Below are positions 1 through 10,926 of a stretch of DNA of 64,000 nucleotides, in pieces. The stretch spans positions 930,001-994,000 of the forward strand of contig OX596345.1 of NCBI GenBank assembly GCA_951394405.1, given 5' to 3'. The notes below the pieces were generated by a model, which worked only from the letters and a program-made list of their open reading frames with translations, did no database searches and was not told where the DNA came from. Source of the stretch: Coprinellus micaceus. Its lineage: Eukaryota > Basidiomycota > Agaricomycetes > Agaricales > Psathyrellaceae. Positions within the stretch are counted from its first letter, which is position 1. Every line of letters begins with the position of its first letter. The translations under genes were made by a program, and so were the position numbers.

Positions 1-418
1 GTAGATTGTGATAATCCCCTGCGTCGTGTCGAGTGTATGAGTGTAACCCAGCTGAAGGTCCGTCCAATCACTCCGTTCCGGTATCGATCATACTTCCCAC
101 ACTGGGTCATACCGGCGGATGATGCATAGGGGTAAATGGGGCCAGAATCTCCCCGTCTCCCTGCAGCGTGTTCGATGCCTGGCGAACCTCTGGGCCGGAC
201 ATCCTGTTTCCAGAAATAATTTCATCGAGGGTGCGTGCTCAAGAAGGAGTCCAGCGTACCTTAAGTGCCATTAGCGCGCGTGAAAGAGGTGAGTACCGGC
301 GTCTTTGCGCAATCTACCTCGAATGTTCTAACCGTAAGAGCAAATACATGCGCGATGCGCGGTGGTACACGAATATGATATGAATGTCAATGTGATTCCT
401 TCGGTGGCGCACTCCCAT
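1..418. other. left-edge stretch without a recognised gene
   Basis: I see no spliced or unspliced reading frame here that resembles a protein family. The short open frames present have no supporting splice sites. It lies downstream of the small minus-strand gene that ends at 419, so part is probably that gene's 3' UTR. Confidence 0.5.
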
Positions 419-830
419 TTAGTTCGCGCTTCCTCGCTCAGCAGGAGACCGGCGAACTGCGCCTGGCAGTCTCTCGGAACCTGGTGTCGGGACGCCACTC
501 GCCACCTTGGCCACATCGCTCGAGGTCATCGCTTTGTCAGTTCCGTTGATTCCACGCCCCGAGTGCTCTAGAATCAGTTTGACGTCAGAATCTCGGTCCG
601 ACGAAGACACACACTGGCAGAAGGCTTACCATACGGCGAGTGCTGCAGCTCGTTCCGCTTGACGTCCCTGCCCAGCCACCACATACCTCCGAGGGCCGCG
701 CCACAGGCGACAACACACGTAACAGCCTGCACACCGCACGAGATTAGTTGAATGGCACTCGGGAGAAGCTCTGGACAGCACACACCATCGGGGTTCCTCG
801 TTTTCCAATATTCCTCTGTGGTCCGTTCAT
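419..830 (-). CDS. small single-pass membrane protein, unknown function (3 exons)
   Basis: Family not recognised. Joining exons 830-786, 726-630 and 567-419 gives 96 codons plus stop. The 59-bp first intron has a GTGTGT donor, a CAACTAAT-like branch site and a GTGCAG acceptor; the second is GTAAGC..TCTAG. Phases agree at both joins. The protein has a 15-residue leader (MNGPQRNIGKRGTPM), one hydrophobic segment of about 20 residues ending at a Trp-Trp pair, then a charged and Ser/Thr-rich tail. This shape (short basic leader, one membrane span, hydrophilic tail) is common in small mitochondrial or ER membrane proteins, but that is inference. An alternative ATG at 918 would read through the first intron. 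The gene at 2070-2839 has the same overall shape without obvious sequence identity. Confidence 0.55.
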
Positions 831-910
831 GTTGTGGTGGTCGCCTATTGGTCGAGCAAAAGATATGAGATCTAATGATATGATGAAATGAACTCCGTGT
901 TACCAGGGTG

Positions 911-964
911 AGATCCATGACCGCCCCTTAAGTACCAGGGTAGCCTTCCACTCGCCACGCTGCA
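911..964 (-). repeat. inverted repeat, left arm (54 bp)
   Basis: The reverse complement of this segment matches 1515-1568 at about 51 of 54 positions by eye. The outer end of each arm reads AGATCCATG, and the arms contain CTTAAG. It lies just upstream of the small gene starting at 830. Confidence 0.85.
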
Positions 965-1160
965 TGACGTCATATCCCCGATGCGTCTCTTCAGTCACAT
1001 CCTTGGGCGCCAACGTTTTCATTCACCCCGCACCACTCCACGACACACCCCACGGACACGCAGGGCCGAGTGCATCTCCACGCGCGATATTCCGCTCGGT
1101 AACTGACCGCAGAAGCTAATTCAGTCGCGTTTTTTTCGTCCCGGTGTTCTCCTCGGCTCT

Positions 1161-1170
1161 GGGCGCTTAA
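1161..1170 (+). promoter_or_regulatory. recurrent decamer GGGCGCTTAA
   Basis: Exact copy, inside the 658-bp unit bounded by the inverted repeat. No nearby gene start in either direction. Confidence 0.4.
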
Positions 1171-1514
1171 AATGTCACCGGGCTATCAATGCTAACCACA
1201 CCGACCGAAGGTCATCATTTCCAGAATGAGGTAGACTCGCCTCCTTCGAGTAGAGCCCCGTGTCACCATTTAATAGGCAAAATCCATCGCACAGCCATAA
1301 AAACCCACATTTTGAACTTGTCGAGTACATATTTGAAAATGGTACTCGAACAAGGCGCTTTTGCTCTGTGTTCCAATGCTCTCGACCTAGCCTAGTAATT
1401 CGTACGTGCCTACGCCTTTGCACCTCCACCATCCTTGTGATACATATTCTTCCCTGCTCTTTGATCTCCTGCTGCCTGTCCGGCTTCTTTCTCCGATGGT
1501 ACATCCCTAGTAAC

Positions 1515-1568
1515 TGCAGCGTGGCGAGTGGAAGGCTACCCCGGTACTTAAGGGGCAGCCATGGATCT
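1515..1568 (+). repeat. inverted repeat, right arm (54 bp)
   Basis: This is the mate of the arm at 911-964. Together they bound a 658-bp unit with outward-facing ends. I see no transposase frame inside and no clear target-site duplication in the flanks, so a MITE-like element or a plain inverted duplication are both possible. Confidence 0.85.
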
Positions 1569-2069
1569 GTCGAGACCTTTCCGAGTCGGTGGTACCGTCA
1601 CTTGCAGGGTAGCTTTGGGGTCCCGCATGGCCCTCCAAGAGCCATGACACCGGCTGCGATGTAGAATCCAGAATATGTAGTATCAGCAGCAACTGAGTTT
1701 GGATTGAGTGTCGACATGATTAGGGGAACGGCCTGCCATGGCCAAGAGCTTGGCTGAGCGCTTTCCAACGCCTCTGGGTATGTTGTTTATAATGTTCTAG
1801 GCAGTGCGTGGCGCACCGCGATTCCTTCTTTACATCGCGGGTATGCATATTGAAAGACCCTTTCTCCAATGCACCTCCGGATGGCGTCCCTGCTTGACTA
1901 TGATACCCCGTTAACGTAGTCACCAGCAACCGCCCCACCGCTCACACCTGGCAGATTGAATCATGTCAATGGATAGCGCGGAAGTGTGGTCTAATATACA
2001 ACGTAGATAATACAAATTGGCAGTTAGTACACAGTGGAAGTCGTGAAGCTTCTGAGTGCGATCGTAAGG

Positions 2070-2839
2070 TCAAGTAAAGAACCCATCATCCATCATGAAA
2101 TCCATAAACTCCAGCATCTTCGCGTCGCTCTGGATCTTCAAGGCCTCCTTAACCAACTTCGCTCTCTCAGACTCCACGTTCCCACTTCACTCGCAACACA
2201 CCACGTCCAACGGGTTGGAAGGGAATCGGAAGAAGGAAGAGAGTCGATATTAATACACGCGGAAGAAAGGGTGAGAGGGGGGGAAGGGGGAGGGAGGTGG
2301 GAGGAAGCGAGTGCAATGCGTCAACATGATAGTCGGCACAGACGAGGGATTTACCACCTGTGCGCACTAGCCCTAGTCCTCGTATCATCATGCAAATCGA
2401 GGTTCCTCGCCTTTCTCGCATTGGTAGGCTGAGCATCCCGCACCCTATGTGCAATCTCCGCGACGTCTTTGTTGTGTAGAGCTGTAGGGTCTTCGGTTCG
2501 CATATATTCCTTGTTCATATGCACTATACACCGGGGAAGGGGGGTGTATTAGATATGTTGGGTGTATAATGAGGAAAAGGGAAGCGAGGGAGGAGGGGAG
2601 GGAAGAGGAGAAGCGAAGTAGACACGCACTAGCCCTTTTCGCCTCCCTCTGGCCCTCCTTATTAATCATCTTATCCATAACCCAGAGGGCTGCGATGCAC
2701 CCGCCTGCGCAGATAGCGAACTGCCACAAAATTGGCCAGGTCAGCCCCGTTTCGAATCTCACTGAGACAAGGTTGCACTGCGTACCAGACGGCGACCCTC
2801 GGGTCCGGTGAATCTCCCGGAACCAAATGGTGTAGACAT
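2070..2839 (-). CDS. small single-pass membrane protein, unknown function (4 exons)
   Basis: Family not recognised. Exons 2839-2786, 2720-2630, 2523-2444 and 2171-2070 join in phase to 108 codons plus stop. The first intron is 65 bp (GTACGC..GGCAG), the second 106 bp (GTGCGT..TATAG); the third is long at 272 bp and could hide a further exon. The product begins MSTPFGSGRFTGPEG and has one hydrophobic stretch (around LFAICAGGCIAALWV, residues 18-32). A Lys/Arg/Glu-rich helical region follows, and the tail is Met/Asp/Phe-rich, ending MMDDGFFT. A Gly/Arg leader followed by one span suggests a small organelle membrane protein, which is inference only. Confidence 0.5.
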
Positions 2840-3153
2840 TTTGCGTTGTGGGTGGTGAAGCTGGTGAACTGTGTTGAGAAGGTGGGGAGTACTGTGTTGG
2901 GTAGTAGCAAGAAACAGCGGGTGGTGAGTGAGGAAGGGAACGGTAGGCTGGACGAGACATTGGGCTGGAAACTTATATCGCTGTTGACCCCATTGAGTTG
3001 CGAATCTGGGAAATGTCTCGGGTATGTGCTCATTGGGGGGACGACAGGGGCCGCAAGAACTATGAAAGGAAACCCTGCTGATTGGCGCCGAAGCACCACA
3101 TGTCATTGACTCCGTACACTACTGACACTACCCAGATCTTTCTGGAGGTCAAT

Positions 3154-4457
3154 TCAAGCGGCAAACATGTTGACACTCGAGCGGGTATTTCCAGATGGGT
3201 CGACGAGCAAGGCATCCTAAAACGTCAAGTTTAGTGATATGCAAACGGGTAAGAACAGCGTGCCAGCTTACGGAGCACGAAGAACCCAAGTTAGCGTTTC
3301 CGATCCAGCCTGGCTCCCAGTACAGCACGCCAGTTCCACGTCCGTTGGGCAAGCTGTTCACGATGCTCTTGACTTCGTTGAGCCACTGACTCTGCCCAGC
3401 GGCGGACACAGGGAACTTCTCGCTGAGAGTCACCCCATTGCACACAGCAGGCCAGTTCGTCTCTACGAGCATAATTTCCTATATCTCTTCCTATCAACTC
3501 CCGCCCTCCATATCATAATAGTTTCAAGGCTGGTTAACTGACCTTCCCGAACTTATTTGCGGTCTGCGTCAAGCTGGATCTCAAGGCACTGAGAGACGCC
3601 CCCGTTCCATAGAACGGGTACAAGCTGAACGCCAGGACGTCGACATCCGAAGTCGCCAATTTTCCAGGCAAGTAGACCCCGCTGAAGAACCAGTCGACTG
3701 TGCCCCAGTTCCACCCGTTCGCGAGGTGAACCATCGTCTTGACCGAGGACGAGGCTGCACGCACACCCGCTGCGGCAGAATGCAAGAGTTCGGAGAGGTT
3801 ATTGAAATTGTTATTGCTGACGCGCCCAACGGGCCAGAGCATGCCGCTGTTGATTTCGTTTCCGAGCTGGTTACACGCCGTCACGTTAGCGCTAGATGAA
3901 ACGGGTGAGAGGAAGTGGTGGCGAACCTCGATGTACTTGGCGGGGGTGCCTTGGTTCTGGAAGGCGAGAACGACGTCGCGAGTGTACTCATAGATCTTCG
4001 TGTTCAAACCAGCAAGGTCCTTCGGCCACGAACTCGGGATGGCTTGCTTCCCAGGATCCGCCCCTACACAAACCAATTAACCCCAATCACACCGGACCGC
4101 CTCCTCAGAAGCCAAAAAAAGAGAAAGCTTACAAGTGTCACTATAGTGAAGATCGACATATATATCCATGCCGGCCGCAGCAGCCCTCTTCGCCAGCGCC
4201 AATCCGTACGCCAAGTTGTACTCGTTATAGTTATTGCTCGTCCAGATCCGGATGCGGGCGAGGTTGCATCCCTGGTTCTTGAGTATCGTTTCCAAGGGCT
4301 GGGTCTGGCCATTATGCTTGTAACGGACCCCCTGGTTCTCGACGTTGATGAGCGAGGAGAAGTCGGCGCCACGGTATTGGAGGGCGTGGGTGAGGGTTAT
4401 GAGGCTGGTTACTAGGCCCAGCAGGAGAGAATGGAAGGCGCGCATGGTCTGCTTCAT
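3154..4457 (-). CDS. arabinogalactan endo-beta-1,4-galactanase (GH53), secreted
   Basis: A secreted glycoside hydrolase of family GH53, which cleaves beta-1,4-galactan side chains of pectin. Five exons (4457-4133, 4063-3927, 3866-3543, 3478-3272, 3216-3154) join in phase to 351 residues, a normal length for the family. The N-terminus is a signal peptide (MKQTMRAFHSLLLGLVTSL..) ahead of the mature start near LQYRGADFSS. Family hallmarks are RIRIW, the DLHYSDTWADPGKQ loop (its Trp is completed across intron 1), GNEI with the acid/base Glu, and VETNWP with the nucleophile Glu. WEPGW lies near the C-terminus. On the minus strand a TATA-like GTATAAG sits shortly upstream of the ATG. It is divergent from the LRR gene. 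Confidence 0.93.
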
Positions 4458-4989
4458 CGAGTTGGGGAAGGGCGGAGAAGGTTCTTATACGTTGTATAGA
4501 CCTCCGCCCGGAAAATTGGCTTTGCATGTGACACAAGACGAGACCGTACGAGCGGAGAGAGTTCTCACATTCTCGACCTCGATTTACAAATTCCCGGCGT
4601 TCATCTGACAGTGCCCTGCGAGGATCTATCCCGAAGAAACTGGAGAAATGGGCTCCAAGGGTGTAAGTGTACATATAGAAGCCCAGAGCATGTCATATGC
4701 TTTGTGGGTGCAGTTAGACATGCCTTCGAGGCGGATAAATCCTCGAAGATAGAGTTCCCAGTGGGCCGATGGTTCGCATGAATTTCGGAGAGCGCCGACG
4801 GTTGCCTGAGAAACTGGTGCATCCCTTGGTGGGGCTTCTCGGTGGTCAGCATTGGTCAGAATCAGTGGGGGTGTATGCCTCCACCGTGCCTCTACTGAGG
4901 CGTCCCTCGAAGGTAGTCGACTATGGCCCATAAACGACGGGTCAGCGCTGGGCATTCGGGATAGCCTTCCCGGCGAGACGGGTGCGTTT
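4458..4989. promoter_or_regulatory. divergent promoter region, GH53 / LRR gene
   Basis: No gene seen. It separates the GH53 start (minus) from the first usable ATG of the LRR gene (plus). It carries a TATA-like element for GH53 near 4488. Part of it may be an unrecognised 5' exon of the LRR gene. Confidence 0.4.
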
Positions 4990-6717
4990 ATGAGGCATTC
5001 TTGTTGCTTCGGTAGCCTTGGAAGTCGAACTGTGTCTAATGTTGAACTGACCGAAGATTCAAGAGCACGACGACAGAAGTTGGTTGAGCACCGAGAAGTT
5101 CTATTCCAACAGTTGCGGGTGCTGACTCGGAATACAACGCGGTATTTGGCCATATTAGATTGTAAGGACGCCGCGCAAGCATTGATTCCTGCACCCGAAC
5201 CACCACCACCCCCTGCTTACCTTCTAATGCTTGACAAGTCCTCAATTCCAATGAAAACAAATCGTAATCCACGAGTAACCAAGGTACCCCTGGAAAGCAG
5301 AGCCCAAATCCACCGATTAGACGCTGGCTTAACATCCGTCCGAGGTATTGCGTCATAAATGGGTTCGTCTCATCCTCATGATGGACTTGCGAAGCTAATA
5401 CCCAGTTCTTACATAGGCGCTCATGAAATCATTTCCATGATATCTACACGAAGAACTGTGACCAAGCTGATACTCGGTCACAACAATCTCGGAAACGAAG
5501 GGACGAATGTCCTCTTCCGTTTCTTGGAGTCTGCTCTCGGGCGCAAGTACCCTATCGCGGAGATTAGCTTGAACTCTAATGGGATCAGGAACGAAGGGTT
5601 GCTTGCTATATCACGTTATTTAAAGGGGAGCGATGAGCTAAGAGAACTGTTCTTGCAAGCAGTGTGTTTCAACCGAATCCTCAGTATTCGCCGGGCTCAT
5701 GGCCTGCAGAACGCATTTACAGGAGACCCAGCAGTTACCAAGGCCTTCGTGGAAGCCCTCAACTTGTCCAACCTTGATATACTCTCCCTGAACACGAACC
5801 ATGGGCTAGGGGACATCTTCATCGAGCATTTCCTACCCCATCTCCACGCGCCGCGCCTCCGGGAACTCCATATCTCTACCCTCGGGCTGACTCCCCGCTC
5901 CGTACCCCACATCGCTGCCTTCATTCGGTCGCCTGACCGGTGTAGAATGACCACCCTCAAGTGCAACGGCAACTCTCTGGGTCTGCGCGGTGTCAAATCT
6001 ATCATCCGAGCCATTGAACAGGCGAATTACTCGCTGCTCTCTGTGGAGTTCTGGGCCAACCAGCTTTCGGGAAACAATAGCTCGAACGAAGGGGCTATTC
6101 ATTCGAGCGACGAGGAAGGTGAGGGGCCGGTGGACGAGACGTCTGTTGAGGCGTGGAAGGTGTGTCAAGCCCGACTCGCGAGGATATGTGCGCGGAACGA
6201 CTATTTGAGGCGTGAGACGAGAGGTCAGGCACTCGAGCTGTTGCGGTATTCTCGTGTCCTCCTACTGCGGTCGGTACTACGAGGAAAGGAAGAAGCATCG
6301 ACGTCTCAGCTCAAAGGTCCGCATACCTCTTGGCATGGATTCGCATTTACGGCGCTGCCTACAGAGCTGCAGCTGTCCATCCTCTCTCTGCTCGCACCGT
6401 CCTTGTCTTCTGCCCAACGGAGTAGAGTCTTTGGCTATGCCGCCGACGCGTCCACTCTCCCGCCTCTGGGCCTACCCTCATTACGACCTCAGGAAGGGTC
6501 AAGCACATGTCTACCAGACCCCTCAAACTCAGGGGCAATACCGGGCTTAGGCGGATTTGGCAGTGTCTGGGAAGTTAGCGGGTTGAAGAAGGATTCTCAC
6601 TGCAGCGGCGGGCGATGCATCGGTGTATCAAACGCTGCTTCGTGCAACAAGGACAAGGAGAGGCAGAGGTGGTTAGATGCGATAGGTTGTAGTGTTTATG
6701 AACCAGAGCAGTCATAA
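4990..6717 (+). CDS. LRR (RNI-like) protein with conserved C-terminal domain
   Basis: A leucine-rich-repeat protein of the ribonuclease-inhibitor-like type, probably a cytoplasmic or nuclear scaffold. Introns at 5345-5416 (GTATTG..ACATAG, branch GCTAAT) and 5662-5709 (48 bp) join the exons in phase. Repeats run from KLILGHNNLGNEG through EISLNSNGI and LRELFLQ to LKCNGNSLGLRGV, roughly the first two thirds. An acidic Ser-rich linker follows. The last part has an F-box-like LPTELQLSILSLLAP stretch and a Gly/Cys-rich tail ending EPEQS. From memory, that tail occurs in mushroom RNI-like proteins. The start is uncertain: the frame is open upstream of 4990 but has no earlier ATG, so a 5' exon may be missing. 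Confidence 0.75.
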
Positions 6718-7396
6718 GCGGACATAATCGGAGATGTATATTAGTAGATCTGTAGAGTATAATTGCTCCTTGGAGTGTTATTGGGTTCGGGATTCTGGGT
6801 TACGGCCCCTTCCTCGTCGTTCTGGCTCGTTTTAATGTGCCCGCCCAAGGGATATTTACACTAAACGCGCATATACGAGGATGAACGGTGCCCAAATATG
6901 CCCAACGTTGCAACAGGAGAGCTAGTACACGCCGCAGCACCAGCAGGCCAAGATACCATGACCACAACAAAACAAAACACCTGGGGCAGGCATATAAAGG
7001 AAGGGGTCGCTTTCCTCCCCTCCATCCCTTCTTCCCCCACTACAACCACCTTCTCTTCTCACCCGGTCCCCCTCGGTTTCAGAGCCTTGCCTCGATATTT
7101 CAAGTTATTCGTCCTCAGGCCACAATCCCCGCCTTTCCACCTCGCCTTTTGACCTCAGAGGACATTGGAACGGTGCGTAGACCAACAACCATGGTACGAT
7201 CATAAATTACAGCTGTCCTACATTTCTTGGCGAGATTCCTGCTGATTTGGACCTACCAGGTCCCCGTCGAGACGCAAGCGCCCATTCTGGAAGGTTTGCT
7301 TTGACTCGTATGTTTGTTCGTGCTTGATCTCGAAGTCGTTGGTCCACGCGAATTGAACATTGGTGCAGCGCTTAACCATTACGGTTCTCCTCGACC
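6718..7396. other. intergenic region, Nup96 promoter
   Basis: No gene is supported. It follows the LRR gene stop and precedes the Nup96 ATG. Long pyrimidine-rich tracts (7015-7090) resemble fungal core promoters and 5' UTRs. Confidence 0.4.
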
Positions 7397-10300
7397 ATGG
7401 CGCGTTTTCGCGCATTCGAATCCGACAGCAGCAGCGATGACGAGTCAGAGACCCAAAACGTTAGGGCAGAGAAGCCGTCTCAGCATGAAGAACAAGGCGC
7501 GGAAAGCGACTACCAGCCACGACAAGACGAGGAGGGCGAATCGGATTCGGATGGGTCCTCGTCTGCCATGCTCGAGGATGAGCTAATCAATGGATGGCGA
7601 GAAAATAGCTCAAGACCACGGAAGGCGTTGACTCAGGACGAGAACGGCGATTTCCAAGTCACTGGCGACGACTACTCGGACGACGACGACATCCATGGCG
7701 CCTCTGACTCCTCATCAACACCCTCGTCTCCGGCTGCAGAACCCCGTCCGACGAGCAACATTATCCCTTGGGCGAGACATGTCGGCGTGGACGCCCAGAA
7801 AATGCATGTTATGCAGACCTCGCTATTCAGGATGCCGGAGGAAGCGGCCGCGCTCAAAGCGTTGAACACCCAGCCACCGAAGGGGAAGTCGGTGGCCGGA
7901 CTCAAGGTTCACCGGAAGCATAGCAGGGACTCGGAGACGGGAGACGGGCTGAGGGGGGACTCGAGAGAGGTGCGTCGCGTTCCAGTGTCGCCTTTGTTGT
8001 TCTTGTATTCATGCCAGCCAAAGCGCGCTTCGTTCGCCCACGACATCGAACCCGCGTTGATTCGACCCTCGCGGAAGTATGCACGCGTCGATGTTGCGTC
8101 ATCGATTGCCAAAGACAAGGAGGGCGCCTATGTCGACGCGGGTCTGGCGTTTGGGCGCTCGTTCCGTGTGGGATGGGGTCCGGGAGGGAAACTGGCCCAT
8201 TCTGGTGCCATATGCGGCCTGTCTGCATCATCGTAGGTTCTGCGCTCTCTGCGTCAACTCAATCTCACGTTATTTGCAGCTCAAGTTCATCCAGCTCATC
8301 TATTATTACACTCACCCAAACACCCTTCCCCGCCGTCCAACCGCATCCTTCGACAGTCCAAAACCCCAACTCAGAAGACCTTTCTCCCAACGTCATTTCT
8401 GAAAAACTCTTGGAACACCATCTCGGCCACACCCCAATCACCAAGTCCAAGACTGGAATCCCTGTGGCTACCCCGCCCTCCCAAAACACCCCCCTAAACT
8501 TCGCGTCCTTCGCCTCCCTCTTCCCCACGACGCACACCACTGGCCCGGCTGCCCTCTTCCGGCTGGGAAGCGCCTTGTTCGACCCCATCGACCTCAACCT
8601 GGGCAGCGGGCGGAGACCAGGCTCAAGCTCAATCACTGCCGCCACGCTTATCACTCCCGATGTGCGGAACCGCGTCTCTCTGCTGAAACGGCGACAAGCG
8701 CTCAGCCAATGGCTGGAACACGTGACCAAGCCTACGGTCGAATGCGATATCCGTGTCAAGGCTGCTGGACCCCTGCCTGGCAACTACACCGCTGCTGACA
8801 CAGTCTTCACCCAACTCACTGGGCACCAGGTGGAGCACGCATGCACGGTTGCGATGGATGCGGGGTATTTGAAGCTTGCGACTCTTGTGTGCCAGGCTGG
8901 AGGGGACGCGACTTTCAAGGCAGACATTCGCGCTCAGCTTAAAATTTGGGCAGATGAGAAGCTTGCACCGTCGTCCAATGGAGGTAGCAGCATTGGACCA
9001 GGATCCAACGGGTTGATTGGCAGGGGTGTATGGAATGTATACCGTCTACTCACAGGCCCCGATGAGCAGTCTAACGATGCAGAAATGACAAGCTGGGTAG
9101 AGGAGGTGTGCGCAGGGCTGGATTGGAAGAGGGTGTTTGGGTTGTGCTTGTGGTACGGTTTGGGAGTCGATGCAGCTGTAGCGGACGTGGTGAAGCTGTA
9201 TGACGGCCTAATCAAGCGGTACTCCACTACGCTGGTAGCCAGGCCAATTCCGCGATGGCAGATCGAGAAGCAGCAGGGTCGAGCGTCCCAGCAACAGCCC
9301 AACAACAACATCACTGGAGCACAGCGAGCAGCAGCCACCACGCTGTTCTCTTCCCCGTCTAGCGGCAGCGAGAAGCAATACGAGGACCCCTTGTTCTCCC
9401 TCATCCGACTTCATGCAGACCCCGTTCTCTCGCTCTCGCATGCCCTGAGCCCACTTTCGTTTGGTCCAGACGAAAGGTGGGGTGGGGTTGGCATGTGTTG
9501 GCATTTGTATATCATCCTGTCCAGGGCGATGCGGATACGGGACTTTGTCGACCGTGCCCCTGTGTCCAGTGCGAGGGGAGTAAATGGGCGAGCGCAGGGG
9601 ATTAGCGATGATGATGAACTGGAGTCTGTACCGAGCCAGGTTGAGCTTGGGCCGAGTCATACAGCGAACCTTTTGGCGAGCGCATATGCGTTTGAGTTGG
9701 AGGGGTGGGGGATGATTCAGGAGGCGGCGTTCGTGTTATTGCACCTCGAGGATACAGAAGGGTACGTGGATTTCTCCTATGTTCATTGTTAGTTCATCGT
9801 TTCTTGCCATCATATCTGACGCCCATACTTATTTACAGGCGGAAAAAGGCATTGAAAGATCTCCTTGCTCGTTCTGCGCCTAAGATGGACGATTGGATGA
9901 CCCGAGGTTTGGTGGGGAGCCTCAAGATTCCTATGACTTGGGTGCAGGAAGCCAAGGTACGCTTTTCCTCCCTCTGATCACATGGTGTTTCATCGCAGTT
10001 CAATCTCTTACACCCCTCCCCCTATGACAGGCGATGTATGCTTTGGACCAGGGCGATGTCTTCGGGGCCTACGAACTGTACCTCTCCGCCCAGCTGTGGA
10101 ATGCCGCACATGACCTTGCGGTGTTGGAGCTGGCGCCCGATGCGATTCTTAGGAGGGATACCGAGCTCTTGAGAGAGCTTTTTGAGCCGTTTGACTTGGA
10201 TGGGAGGAGAGAACAGGTTAATGGGTGGTTTGTACGCGGAAAGGTACGTACGCATTCCCTCCCCCCCTCTTCCTTCTACATTTACACGCCTCCTCGAACT

Positions 10301-10771
10301 CTGAATCTAATTACACGTACACAGACCTTTGTCGATTACGTTTACATCCTCACTCGCCTCCCTGAGGTCCAGGAGCAACTCCGGGATGAGCAAGAAAACC
10401 ACATCGCCGTCCAGCCTCCCCCAGGAGAAGCTTCTGCTTCTGAGGAACTCGACGACCTCACCCGGCGAATTCCCAAGCTAATTGCGCTCCTCCCTGACGT
10501 GCTGCATCGACCGCGGGCGGCGGATGATAGGCATGCGGCTGCGATCGAGGAGATGACCCAGGCGTTGATGGGGGTGATGGGGAAGGCGAAGCCAAGTATG
10601 CTGGTGAGTCTGCTTCACTCACATATAGAACTGTGAGCTCATGCGTTTTGCGGAATGTTACAGTTGAAGCAGCCGCTGTTGGGCTTCATGGAGCCTTCGA
10701 CCAAGTTGAGCCTGATTAGGGGCAAGAGCTACGCAGGGTTCTTGCAGAGGCTTACAGTCGCTTCGGCTTAG
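7397..10771 (+). CDS. NUP96: nucleoporin Nup96 (Nup145C-like), free-standing
   Basis: A scaffold nucleoporin of the Y (Nup84/Nup107-160) complex on the nuclear envelope. Seven exons (7397-7969, 8018-8232, 8280-9761, 9839-9956, 10031-10243, 10325-10603, 10664-10771) join in phase to 995 residues. The N-terminal ~110 residues are acidic and Ser-rich (MARFRAFESDSSSDDES). The motif GRSFRVGWGPGGKL marks the entry of the Nup96 domain. It continues through a long alpha-helical region including LEHVTKPTVECDI, GRGVWNVYRLL, RKKALKDLL, IPMTWVQEAKA and FVDYVYILTRLPEV. There is no upstream FG-repeat or Nup98 autoprotease segment, so this is a split version of the fused Nup98-Nup96 precursor known in many eukaryotes. 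Confidence 0.9.
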
Positions 10772-10926
10772 CTTTCTGAGAAACGTTCGCGTTGTGGTTT
10801 AAGGTACATGCGGGAGAGCCTCCCGTGGCTCGTTGTAATTTAGTTGGTTATCCGTTCTCTCCCTCCTCTCTTTGCTTTCGAAGAAACGACCTATGTATCA
10901 GGCCACACCATGGGATGTAGCAGCTG

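Larger units (their letters stand above)
831..2069. other. intergenic stretch with a long inverted repeat
   Basis: No convincing gene. The stretch holds the two arms of an inverted repeat (911-964 and 1515-1568) and one copy of the decamer GGGCGCTTAA at 1161-1170. Open frames on both strands lack family resemblance and supporting splice sites. Confidence 0.5.

Noticed and set aside
574..918. Continuous 114-codon frame starting at the ATG at 918
   Set aside because: It reads through a good 59-bp intron (GTGTGT, CTAAT, GTGCAG) and through the GTAAGC donor at 629; the spliced three-exon model from 830 fits better.
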